This document shows, in pieces, positions 58,050-64,000 of a stretch of 64,000 bases of DNA. The DNA lies in NCBI RefSeq assembly GCF_002021815.1, contig NZ_CP019952.1, positions 2,759,001-2,823,000 of the forward strand, written 5' to 3'. Position numbers and translations under genes: made by a program. The notes under the pieces are model-generated. The model searched no databases, was not told where the DNA came from, and worked only from the letters and a program-made list of their open reading frames with translations. Position 1 is the first letter of the stretch; the number at the start of each line of letters is the position of its first letter. This DNA comes from Pseudomonas parafulva. Its GTDB lineage: Bacteria > Pseudomonadota > Gammaproteobacteria > Pseudomonadales > Pseudomonadaceae.

Positions 58050-58714
58050 GCAGCGCTCCCGGCATACAGGTAGCCCTGGCCGCGTCGTGTCTCGATCACC
58101 GTACGGCCAAGTTTGCGGCGCAAGTGGTTGACGTGAACCTCGAGCACGTTGGAGTCGCGCTCGGTCTCGCCGTCGTAGAGGTGCTCAGCCAGGTGGCTTT
58201 TGGACAGGATCTGCTGGGGGTGCAGCATGAAGTAGCGCAACAGGCGAAATTCTGCGGCCGTAAGCTGGATATCGACGCCCTCGCGGCTTACGCATTGACG
58301 ACGTTCGTCCAGATGCAAGCCGGCAGCCTCGAGCTTTGGCTGGTTGGCAAGTCCACGCGCGCGGCGCAGCAGCGCCTGGATGCGTAACTGCAATTCTTCG
58401 GGGTGAAAGGGTTTGCTGAGGTAATCGTCGGCGCCGGCCTTCAGGCCTTCGATGCGCTCGGCCCAGGAGCCACGCGCCGTCAGAATCAGCACAGGCGTCA
58501 ACAGCCCGCCTGCACGCCACTGAGCCAGGACTTCGAGGCCAGGCAACCCTGGCAGACCAAGGTCCAGGATGATCAGGTCATAAGGCTCGCACTGGCCCTG
58601 ATAGACCGCATCTCGGCCATCGGCCAGCCAATCGACGGCGTACCCCTGACGCTGCAGCGCAGTGGTAAGTTCGTCGGCCAGCGGGACATTATCCTCGACA
58701 AGCAACAGGCGCAT
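58046..58714 (-). CDS. OmpR/PhoB-family response regulator
   Basis: A 222-residue regulator: receiver (1-120; [23 protein letters not shown] with Asp51, SKPFHPEEL Lys) and winged-helix effector (about 125-220; [34 protein letters not shown]). It works with the kinase encoded just downstream, probably controlling this same operon. Confidence 0.94.
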   Translation of the reverse strand: MRLLLVEDNVPLADELTTALQRQGYAVDWLADGRDAVYQGQCEPYDLIILDLGLPGLPGLEVLAQWRAGGLLTPVLILTARGSWAERIEGLKAGADDYLSKPFHPEELQLRIQALLRRARGLANQPKLEAAGLHLDERRQCVSREGVDIQLTAAEFRLLRYFMLHPQQILSKSHLAEHLYDGETERDSNVLEVHVNHLRRKLGRTVIETRRGQGYLYAGSAA

Positions 58715-59029
58715 TCAGTCATCTTCCTCGTCTTTGAGCAGGGCACCGGTGGCAGCATCGAGCTTGACCTCCCGTACTACGCCGTCCACCGTCAGCAACT
58801 CGACCTCGTACTCATAGCGGTCGTCGTCTTCTTCAAGCTCTGCCTCCAGCAAACGCGCCCCTGGGTGACGGGCCATGGCCGTTTCCAGCAAGTGTTCGAG
58901 CGGTAGAATCACGCCCTTCTGGCGCAAAGCCAGTGCCTCATCCTGGTCCAGGTCCCGGGCAGCGGCCAGCGAGCACGCTGCCAGCAGAGCGAGGGCCAGG
59001 TAGCGCGCTGCCCGTGGAGGTGGGTTCAT
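58715..59029 (-). CDS. exported PepSY-domain protein
   Basis: A 104-residue protein: an N-terminal signal (YLALALLAACSLAAARD, with a possible lipobox LLAAC), then one PepSY domain (GARLLEAELEEDDDRYEYEV, LTVDGVVREVKLDAATGALL) and an acidic end. It starts within the stop of the preceding PepSY gene (TGATG) and abuts the response regulator. Paralogous to its upstream neighbour, with which it shares the Y-x-Y-x-V-E-L and D-A-x-T-G-x-L-L-K-D pattern. Confidence 0.88.
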   Translation of the reverse strand: MNPPPRAARYLALALLAACSLAAARDLDQDEALALRQKGVILPLEHLLETAMARHPGARLLEAELEEDDDRYEYEVELLTVDGVVREVKLDAATGALLKDEEDD

Positions 59030-59337
59030 CAGTTGTCTCGCTCATCCTTCAGCAGTTCACCGGTCTTGGCATCGAAAGCCACGTCCCACTCCACATTCTG
59101 GGTATCGCGCAGTTCGACCTTGTACACGTAGCGGCCGTATTCGTCTTCAAGTTCCGAGTCCGTGACGGTGGAACCCGGGTGCTTGGCAATGGCGGCCGCC
59201 TTGAGTTCGTCCAGGGACTTGATGGTCTTGGTGTTGACCAGTTTGACCACTTCGTCAGGCTGCACATCCTTGGCGAATGCAGCATTGGCACCCAGCGACA
59301 GGGCAGCGGCGGTGAACAGTGCAGTCAAGGTTTTCAT
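59029..59337 (-). CDS. secreted PepSY-domain protein
   Basis: A 102-residue periplasmic protein: signal peptide (MKTLTALFTAAALSLGANAA), then a PepSY domain with HPGSTVTDSELEDEYGRYVY and VAFDAKTGELLKDE. It is the first gene of a PepSY-PepSY-regulator-kinase operon; such small proteins are often the most induced target of the neighbouring two-component system. ATG 59337 gives the signal peptide; the frame reaches 59364. Confidence 0.9.
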   Translation of the reverse strand: MKTLTALFTAAALSLGANAAFAKDVQPDEVVKLVNTKTIKSLDELKAAAIAKHPGSTVTDSELEDEYGRYVYKVELRDTQNVEWDVAFDAKTGELLKDERDN

Positions 59338-59513
59338 CGTTCGTTTCTCCATAATGCTGTACACGTTGTCTACGCAATCAACATTAACCAGCAGTCCTTA
59401 ACTCAACCTGAAAACAGCTGGCCGCATGATAGCGTAGCCGGCAGGTCAACAGGGCACGTCTCGAACGGCTGCATCACTCTATAATGCGGCGCCCGTCGCC
59501 GCAGAGGTCCGCC

Positions 59514-60593
59514 ATGAGCGCTATACACGTCAAGTACCCCGCCCTTACCCTGAAGGCTGGCCAACGCGCCTTGCGCCAAATCAGAGAGCGCGGGCTGCAG
59601 GCTGCCGACGTCGGCGTGCTCCCGGGCGCAGCAGGTGGGCCAAAACCGCTGGGCATTCAGGGCCTGGACTTGGCGCTGTTCGGTCAGTTCCTGCCATCGG
59701 CCCCTCGCCCGCGCGCACTGATTGGCGCATCGATTGGCGCCTGGCGCTTCGCAAGCGCCTGCCTTGACGACCCGGTTGCCGGGCTGCGGCGGCTGGGAAT
59801 GCTCTACACCGAGCAGGATTTTGCAAAAGGCGTTACCCCAGCCCAGATAACACGCAGTTGCCAGCGCATGCTCGACGAGCTGTTGCAGGGGCGCGACGGC
59901 CAGGTGCTGGCGAGCCCGGCGTACCGGTTGAATATCCTGGTCGTCAAAAGCCATGGCCAGCTCGCTCACGATCATCGCGGCCGACTGGGTATGGGCCTTG
60001 GCTCGGTGATCGCCAGTAACCTGTTGGGCAGATCCCGCCTGGCCCGACATTTCGAGCGGGTCATTCTGCACGACAGCCGCAGCCTGCCACCGCTTGATAC
60101 CCTGACGGATTTCCCGACGCGCTGCCTGCCGCTGGACCTGGCAAACCTGCGCCATGCCCTGCTTGCCTCGGGATCGATCCCCATGGTCATGGAGGGGGTA
60201 CGGGACATCCCAGGGGCCGGGACCGGCATGTACCGCGATGGCGGGCTGCTGGACTATCACCTGGATCTGCCCTACGGCGGCGATGACCTGGTGGTTTACC
60301 CGCACTTCACTGACAAAGTCGTCCCTGGCTGGTTCGACAAGGCCCTGCCGTGGCGCAAGGGCGATGCCAGGCGCCTGCAGAACGTACTGCTGCTGGCGCC
60401 CTCGCCGGCCTACCTGGCAACCCTGCCCCATGGGAAGCTGCCCGACCGAAACGACTTCAAGCGCTTCATGGGCGACGCACCGGCGCGCCAGCGCTACTGG
60501 TACAAGGCCATCGATGAAAGCCAACGCCTGGGCGACGAGTTTCTAGAATTGGTCGCCACCGGGCGGCTGCATGAACGACTGCAAGCCTTGTGA
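59514..60593 (+). CDS. patatin-like phospholipase
   Basis: A 359-residue protein with the patatin catalytic dyad: nucleophile elbow GASIG (Ser73) and the Asp of [10 protein letters not shown] near residue 240. The Gly-rich oxyanion stretch appears as [11 protein letters not shown] (37-47) before the Ser. It probably hydrolyses lipid acyl esters in the cytoplasm or at the inner membrane; there is no signal peptide. ATG 59514 follows AGAGG. It lies upstream of queD in the same direction. Confidence 0.9.
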   Translation: MSAIHVKYPALTLKAGQRALRQIRERGLQAADVGVLPGAAGGPKPLGIQGLDLALFGQFLPSAPRPRALIGASIGAWRFASACLDDPVAGLRRLGMLYTEQDFAKGVTPAQITRSCQRMLDELLQGRDGQVLASPAYRLNILVVKSHGQLAHDHRGRLGMGLGSVIASNLLGRSRLARHFERVILHDSRSLPPLDTLTDFPTRCLPLDLANLRHALLASGSIPMVMEGVRDIPGAGTGMYRDGGLLDYHLDLPYGGDDLVVYPHFTDKVVPGWFDKALPWRKGDARRLQNVLLLAPSPAYLATLPHGKLPDRNDFKRFMGDAPARQRYWYKAIDESQRLGDEFLELVATGRLHERLQAL

Positions 60594-60645
60594 GAGGCAT
60601 GCTGGTAAACTGCGCGCATTACTGATTCAGACAGAGTTTGACTGC

Positions 60646-61002
60646 GTGGAAATCTTTAAAGAATTTACGTTCGAATCCGCCCACCGCCTTCCCCATGTGC
60701 CCGAAGGCCATAAATGCGGGCGTTTGCATGGGCACTCGTTCAAGGTCGGCCTTCATCTGACGGGTCCGCTTGACCCGCATACCGGCTGGATTCGCGACTT
60801 CGCCGAGATCAAGGCCGTGTTCAAGCCCATTTACGAGCAGCTCGATCATAACTATCTGAACGACATTCCCGGCCTGGAAAACCCCACCAGCGAAGTCATC
60901 GCCAAATGGATCTGGGATCAGGTCAAACCGTTGCTGCCAGAGCTGTCCAAGGTGCGTATTCACGAGACGTGCACCAGTGGCTGCGAATACAGCGGCGACT
61001 AA
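60646..61002 (+). CDS. queD: 6-carboxy-tetrahydropterin synthase
   Basis: A 118-residue enzyme of queuosine biosynthesis, turning dihydroneopterin triphosphate into 6-carboxy-tetrahydropterin. Zinc ligands are in FESAHRLPH and GRLHGHSF, the catalytic Cys is in [10 protein letters not shown], and [10 protein letters not shown] is the conserved ending. GTG 60646 (protein opening [11 protein letters not shown]) is chosen from the usual family N-terminus and length, with CAGAG upstream. The frame stays open to 60571. Confidence 0.95.
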   Translation: MEIFKEFTFESAHRLPHVPEGHKCGRLHGHSFKVGLHLTGPLDPHTGWIRDFAEIKAVFKPIYEQLDHNYLNDIPGLENPTSEVIAKWIWDQVKPLLPELSKVRIHETCTSGCEYSGD

Positions 61003-61116
61003 GCCCAAAGGCAGGCTCTTAACGCGCTGACGCCTCCGTCCACGGCGCCTTGCCCAGCCTGGTCCGGCGGCGCAGTTGCACCGCTGCAGACCTGCGCGTG
61101 GCAACGTGCCACCGGA

Positions 61117-61965
61117 TCAGCACCGGGCCGCGGTCTCGAGCACTTGAAGCATTAGCGAGCCCTGCTGCCCCTGGACGCCTGCGATCAACCGACGGCGTTG
61201 ATGGGGCAAGTGCAACGTCACAGGTCCGCTATTCACTTGCTGCAACTGCGCATTGTGGACAGATGCCCCTTCTTCCAGGGTGGTGGGATCGAGCCCCTGG
61301 AGCTTCCAGAGAAAGTCTGGGAGGGCTCGCCTGCTGGTCCAGCGCTTGGCCAGGCTTGTCGTCCAACCGCGCTGTTCTTTAAGGGTAGAATCAAGCCGTC
61401 TGCCGTGACTGTCGAGCGGCCACAGCTCATAGACATGGCTTTCTCCATTGCCGTAGGCGGCAAAACAGAGGCGGTCGCATGCCATGCGGAATTCGCCGAT
61501 GCGCCAGCGATCCTCGAAATAATCGCTCGTCTCAACGGCCAACCCGGCCCTCGGAGACCATTCGCTGCCTTCGTCGAACCTTGCCGTGACCAAGCCTTGT
61601 TCCGTTGATTCACCTTCAGGCCGCCACCAAGCACGTCCAATAAAACTGTATTGAGGCTTGAATGCGTACCGGACACCAGCACTTGCCAGTCCTGCTCCCC
61701 ACGCCCACTCGCGGGCCTGATGCGCATAGTCGAGGATCTCTAGCGCTATCCGGCCAGGTTGGCCGCTGACCGTATCGATCAACGATACACCGTCTTTTTC
61801 ACAGCGCCTTACGCTACGCCCTTGAGCATTTTTCAAAATCAGGTTGCACAGTCGTGCACCGCGCTTGATGCCTGCATAGTCCATTGCTTCGACGGACCAT
61901 AGATGGGTGGGATTGGCAAGACGCGACTGCCCGGCGCTCGGCTCATTCGCGCTTGACCGCCGCAT
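61117..61965 (-). CDS. unknown protein, third unit of a tandem paralogous array (fused to the tail of the broken second unit)
   Basis: An open frame of 282 codons that I do not recognise. Residues 1-97 match the C-terminal part of the paralog at 62487-63104 (compare MDYAGIKRGARLCNLILKNA with the paralog's LDPRHLKVGQRKSNLLLFDP), so they are really the end of the broken middle unit. From about residue 98 a new copy begins (YAFKPQYSFIGRAWW against YTFKPDLCFHARCWW) and runs to the end (LQGLDPTTLEEGASVHNAQL). No start codon is in frame at that junction, so either the last copy is expressed only as this fusion, from ATG 61965 or 61884, or it is also decaying. Soluble, Trp-rich, no signal peptide. 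Confidence 0.5.
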   Translation of the reverse strand: MRRSSANEPSAGQSRLANPTHLWSVEAMDYAGIKRGARLCNLILKNAQGRSVRRCEKDGVSLIDTVSGQPGRIALEILDYAHQAREWAWGAGLASAGVRYAFKPQYSFIGRAWWRPEGESTEQGLVTARFDEGSEWSPRAGLAVETSDYFEDRWRIGEFRMACDRLCFAAYGNGESHVYELWPLDSHGRRLDSTLKEQRGWTTSLAKRWTSRRALPDFLWKLQGLDPTTLEEGASVHNAQLQQVNSGPVTLHLPHQRRRLIAGVQGQQGSLMLQVLETAARC

Positions 61966-62351
61966 AGCCCGACAATGAGGAGGGATTGTTGTAAAGGACT
62001 CGGTTCAGCGGTCGCCAGTCTCTGTCATAAGGCCGGATCTCGTAGGAGCCTTGCCCCATCCTCCCCTGAAGCGGCAATGTATTCACCGAACCAGAACAGC
62101 TCGCCATACTGATGACCATCCTTGGTATAGTCCTCTGGCGCCAGTCGCAGTGGCCCTTGCCCCTCAGGCTCGGCCCGCCAGTAGTTGTACCAATGATCGT
62201 TGTGGATACTTGCTACGTCGACGTGAAGCCACATTGGGGCGAGCTTGTCCTGGCAGTCCCACCATCGATCCGGGTGAATCAGCTCTTCGGTCAACTGCCA
62301 TCAGCAGCGGGCAAGAAACGAGAGTTCAGGGTGATGAATGTAGTCGGTCAT
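61943..62351 (-). pseudogene. broken second unit of the tandem array
   Basis: ATG 62351 (after AGAGTGAG) opens MTDYIHHPELSFLARC, matching the first unit's MDSYTFKPDLCFHARC, but codon 17 is TGA (62303-62301) where the paralog has Trp. Beyond it the frame continues WQLTEELIHPDRWWDC ... LFWFGEYIAASG. A one-base shift in or near two runs of four C (62054-62057, 62063-62066) then moves the frame; after it GQGSYEIRPYDRDWRPLNRV matches the paralog's DLYSYEIRP and ends at TGA 61943. A second shift joins the remaining part, which lies at the start of the 61117-61965 frame. Three lesions in one copy mean true decay rather than a single sequencing error. Confidence 0.75.
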
Positions 62352-62448
62352 GCTGGCTCACTCTTGAGTCGGAATGTGAGCCTAACGCTAAGCAACGCCG
62401 GCCGCGCATTGCAGAAGGAAGCGCTCTACATCAAGCCGGTCGAATCGA

Positions 62449-62462
62449 TCAACACGTGTTGA
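62449..62462. promoter_or_regulatory. 14-bp perfect palindrome between array units
   Basis: TCAACACGTGTTGA lies in the 135-base gap between the first unit and the broken second unit. It could be a protein-binding site; no promoter elements are clear around it. Confidence 0.35.
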
Positions 62463-62486
62463 CCTAACTCGCCCTGACCGTAGTGG

Positions 62487-63104
62487 TTATTCCAACGGCC
62501 TGGGATGAGGAGGCACAGGGCGACCGACCACCTCCAGACTGAGTGCACCTCGTCGCCCCTGGTGGGTGGCGAGGTAAGAGCGACCAAACTGCTTGTAACG
62601 CCTGACTGCTGCCCCGGCAGGGTCAAACAACAGTAGATTGCTTTTACGCTGCCCAACCTTCAGATGCCGGGGATCAAGGCCATCAATGCCCCAGAGCGGC
62701 GCGTTCTCCGTTCCTGCCGCCTGGGGACTACCGGACATACCTATAAAGCCGAAGTCTTTGGCCATGACATACTCAAGCCTGGGCCACAGATCAACGGTGG
62801 ACTCGAAATAGGCCGGCCTGATCTCGTAACTGTACAGATCGCGAACATGGTACACCCCAAACCACAGGACAGGGCACAAGATGCCAACGCCCCTGAAAGG
62901 CGGGCTGGGAGACGGTTCCAATGCGCCTTCAGGCTCTGTCCGCATCCAGCCATCATCACCGTCACCACTTTCGAAACCCACCCACAGCGGGGCCAGATGC
63001 TGCACGGCCGCGTGCCAAGCACCCTCTGCAATGCGGGCCCCGTCTATCTGCCACCAGCAACGTGCGTGAAAGCACAGATCGGGTTTGAAGGTATAGCTGT
63101 CCAT
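62487..63104 (-). CDS. unknown protein, intact first unit of a tandem paralogous array
   Basis: A 205-residue soluble, acidic, Trp-rich protein; I do not recognise the family. It opens MDSYTFKPDLCFHARCWWQI, has a middle APLWVGFESGDGDDGWMRTE and WFGVYHVRDLYSYEIRP, and ends with KSNLLLFDPAGAAVRRYKQF and RGALSLEVVGRP. The start at 63104 follows GGAG. Two further, partly decayed copies follow directly downstream. Tandem arrays of small acidic proteins like this are common for immunity proteins of contact or type VI toxins, but no toxin gene is in the window, so that role is only a suggestion. Confidence 0.7.
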   Translation of the reverse strand: MDSYTFKPDLCFHARCWWQIDGARIAEGAWHAAVQHLAPLWVGFESGDGDDGWMRTEPEGALEPSPSPPFRGVGILCPVLWFGVYHVRDLYSYEIRPAYFESTVDLWPRLEYVMAKDFGFIGMSGSPQAAGTENAPLWGIDGLDPRHLKVGQRKSNLLLFDPAGAAVRRYKQFGRSYLATHQGRRGALSLEVVGRPVPPHPRPLE

Positions 63105-63177
63105 CGAGATGCTCCATTAGATCGTCGGAAGCACCACGCTAGAGGCCAGCCAAGCAGCGAAATAGAGGGAAAGGTGA

Positions 63178-63681
63178 CTACTCCAACGCGCTGTTGAGAA
63201 ACGATGGCGCGATGTAGCGCTGGTAATGCGCCTCTGACAACAGAAAGAACTCACGATCAATTGCATCGCGCAGTTGTGGCAGTTCCCAGTCGCGGAACTC
63301 GGGCAGCAATGCCATGCCGTAGGCCTCCAGGTCCCGAATCATGCGCGCGCCCCTGGCGATGAGCTGGTAGGCCCAGCAGTACTCGGACTGCTGCTCGACA
63401 TACCGTATGGCACGTTGTTCAAGTTGCTGGCGCAACAAGCCTTTGTCGAACACCTCGAGCTTGGCCATCATCACCTGAACCAGCAGTTGCTCCAGGCGTA
63501 ACCAGACCGCGCGTTTTTGCGCATCGTCATAGCCATTCCAGTGGATGACCTCATGGTGGAAGCGCTTGCACCCTCGGCATACCGTGTCTCCGTAAACCGT
63601 GGAACACAGGCCGACGCAGGGCGTTTTGATGGACTTGTTGGACATGAAATACAACGGCTTGAAGGTGGAGTACGCGGCCAT
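63178..63681 (-). CDS. DUF1289 domain protein
   Basis: A 167-residue protein with an N-terminal Cys-rich DUF1289 motif (KTPCVGLCSTVYGDTVCRGC, a probable four-Cys metal site) followed by a conserved-looking helical domain (IHWNGYDDAQKRAVWLRLEQ, then RYIAPSFLNSALE at the end). No function is established for the family. ATG 63681 is preferred since AAAGGG lies upstream; GTG 63708 and ATG 63645 are in frame. Confidence 0.8.
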   Translation of the reverse strand: MAAYSTFKPLYFMSNKSIKTPCVGLCSTVYGDTVCRGCKRFHHEVIHWNGYDDAQKRAVWLRLEQLLVQVMMAKLEVFDKGLLRQQLEQRAIRYVEQQSEYCWAYQLIARGARMIRDLEAYGMALLPEFRDWELPQLRDAIDREFFLLSEAHYQRYIAPSFLNSALE

Positions 63682-63708
63682 GTTAGCCCTTTGTCTAACC
63701 AGGGTCAC

Positions 63709-64000
63709 CCGTTAAAGTCATCATCGCCGCCTTACCTTCCAGCGTTTTTTACCGTAGAATCATCCGGCCTTTTCGAAGGCAACAATGTCCGTTGGAAGCT
63801 GTTTTCAAAGCGTCACGAGCACAGTTGATCCGGCAGAACGACGTTGGTCCGGGCCTGCATCCCCGCAGGCCCTAGCCAGCCCTCATCAGATGCTCGTTCT
63901 GCAGGCGTAAAACTTTGAAAGCAGCTTCCGCAAGGATTCCTTGCGACCCTGGCCAGGCGGCCCAAGAAGCTATGACGGCGCATGGGTGCAAGGAATGCTG
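63709..64000 (+). promoter_or_regulatory. leader/promoter region at the right edge
   Basis: No convincing gene. A candidate promoter has -10 TAGAAT (63755-63760) with TTACCT 17 bases upstream. Downstream are two strong hairpins: GGGCCTGC/GCAGGCCC (63851-63872) and CGCAAGG/CCTTGCG (63929-63945), neither with a U-tract. A 41-codon frame (ATG 63785 to TAA 63910) has a weak AAGG start signal and may be a leader peptide or chance. The last bases, AAGGAATGCTG, may be the start of the next rightward gene; in P. putida-like gene order acnB would be a candidate, but one codon cannot confirm it. Confidence 0.4.

Noticed and set aside
59403..60524. 373-codon minus-strand frame over the patatin-like gene
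   Set aside because: The plus-strand product has the patatin Ser and Asp motifs; the antisense frame shows none.
63785..63910. 41-codon frame in the right-edge leader
   Set aside because: Weak start signal and no recognisable sequence, so it is mentioned only within the leader entry and not called as a gene.

Overview
The window is chromosomal DNA of a Pseudomonas, most likely the P. putida group. The inference rests on family content and gene order rather than a database search: B12-dependent methionine synthase (metH), a c-type-heme cis/trans fatty acid isomerase (cti), nfuA, cysI-DUF934, an archaic Csu-type pilus operon beside a bacteriophytochrome, and prpE, all with GC-rich coding and Pseudomonas-like start regions. 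No insertion sequence, phage gene, CRISPR array, rRNA or replication origin was seen. One tRNA gene (Gln, UUG) is present.

Left part (1-9832): the 3' end of an unidentified gene, a DUF1624-type membrane acyltransferase homologue, a three-gene metal-chelate/cobalamin ABC importer behind a leader that looks like a compact cobalamin riboswitch, small conserved proteins, a GNAT acetyltransferase, a lipoprotein, a membrane diguanylate cyclase with an intact I-site, an MHS-family transporter and a secreted DUF4174 protein. 10043-18043: a 1492-residue toxin-like protein with leucine-rich repeats and an IpaH-type (NEL) E3 ubiquitin ligase domain, then DNA polymerase II and a GcvA-like LysR regulator. 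Divergent from that regulator is a compact cluster (18203-20726) of a YqcI/YcgG-family protein, a LysE-type exporter and an SGNH-like protein; the shared intergenic region holds a perfect LysR-type operator. This is the best candidate here for a little-described metabolic system.

Middle (20879-38780): azlC-azlD with an AraC regulator, a Sco/PCuAC copper-delivery pair, nfuA, an acyltransferase-3 protein, cti, metH, a 37-residue membrane peptide, a periplasmic binding protein, cysI-DUF934, a DUF1348 protein and an M14 carboxypeptidase. The B12 importer at the left and metH form a plausible functional link, since metH depends on cobalamin.

38789-50507 is a surface/light-signalling block. A seven-gene Csu-type chaperone-usher pilus operon is read leftward; its promoter-proximal subunit is frameshifted by what looks like one extra copy of a 5-bp tandem repeat. 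Divergent from it are a bacteriophytochrome histidine kinase, an Rcp1-like response regulator and a REC-PAS-kinase-REC hybrid kinase. No heme oxygenase gene is in the window, so biliverdin must come from elsewhere.

Right part (50664-64000): tRNA-Gln with its terminator, a YdcH-like protein, a ZapE-type ATPase, prpE with a divergent LysR gene and a perfect LysR box, an HPP-CBS protein, a PepSY-PepSY-response regulator-kinase operon, a patatin-like lipase, queD, a tandem array of three related proteins of unknown function (the middle copy a pseudogene with a nonsense codon and two frameshifts), a DUF1289 protein, and a divergent leader region at the right edge with strong hairpins.
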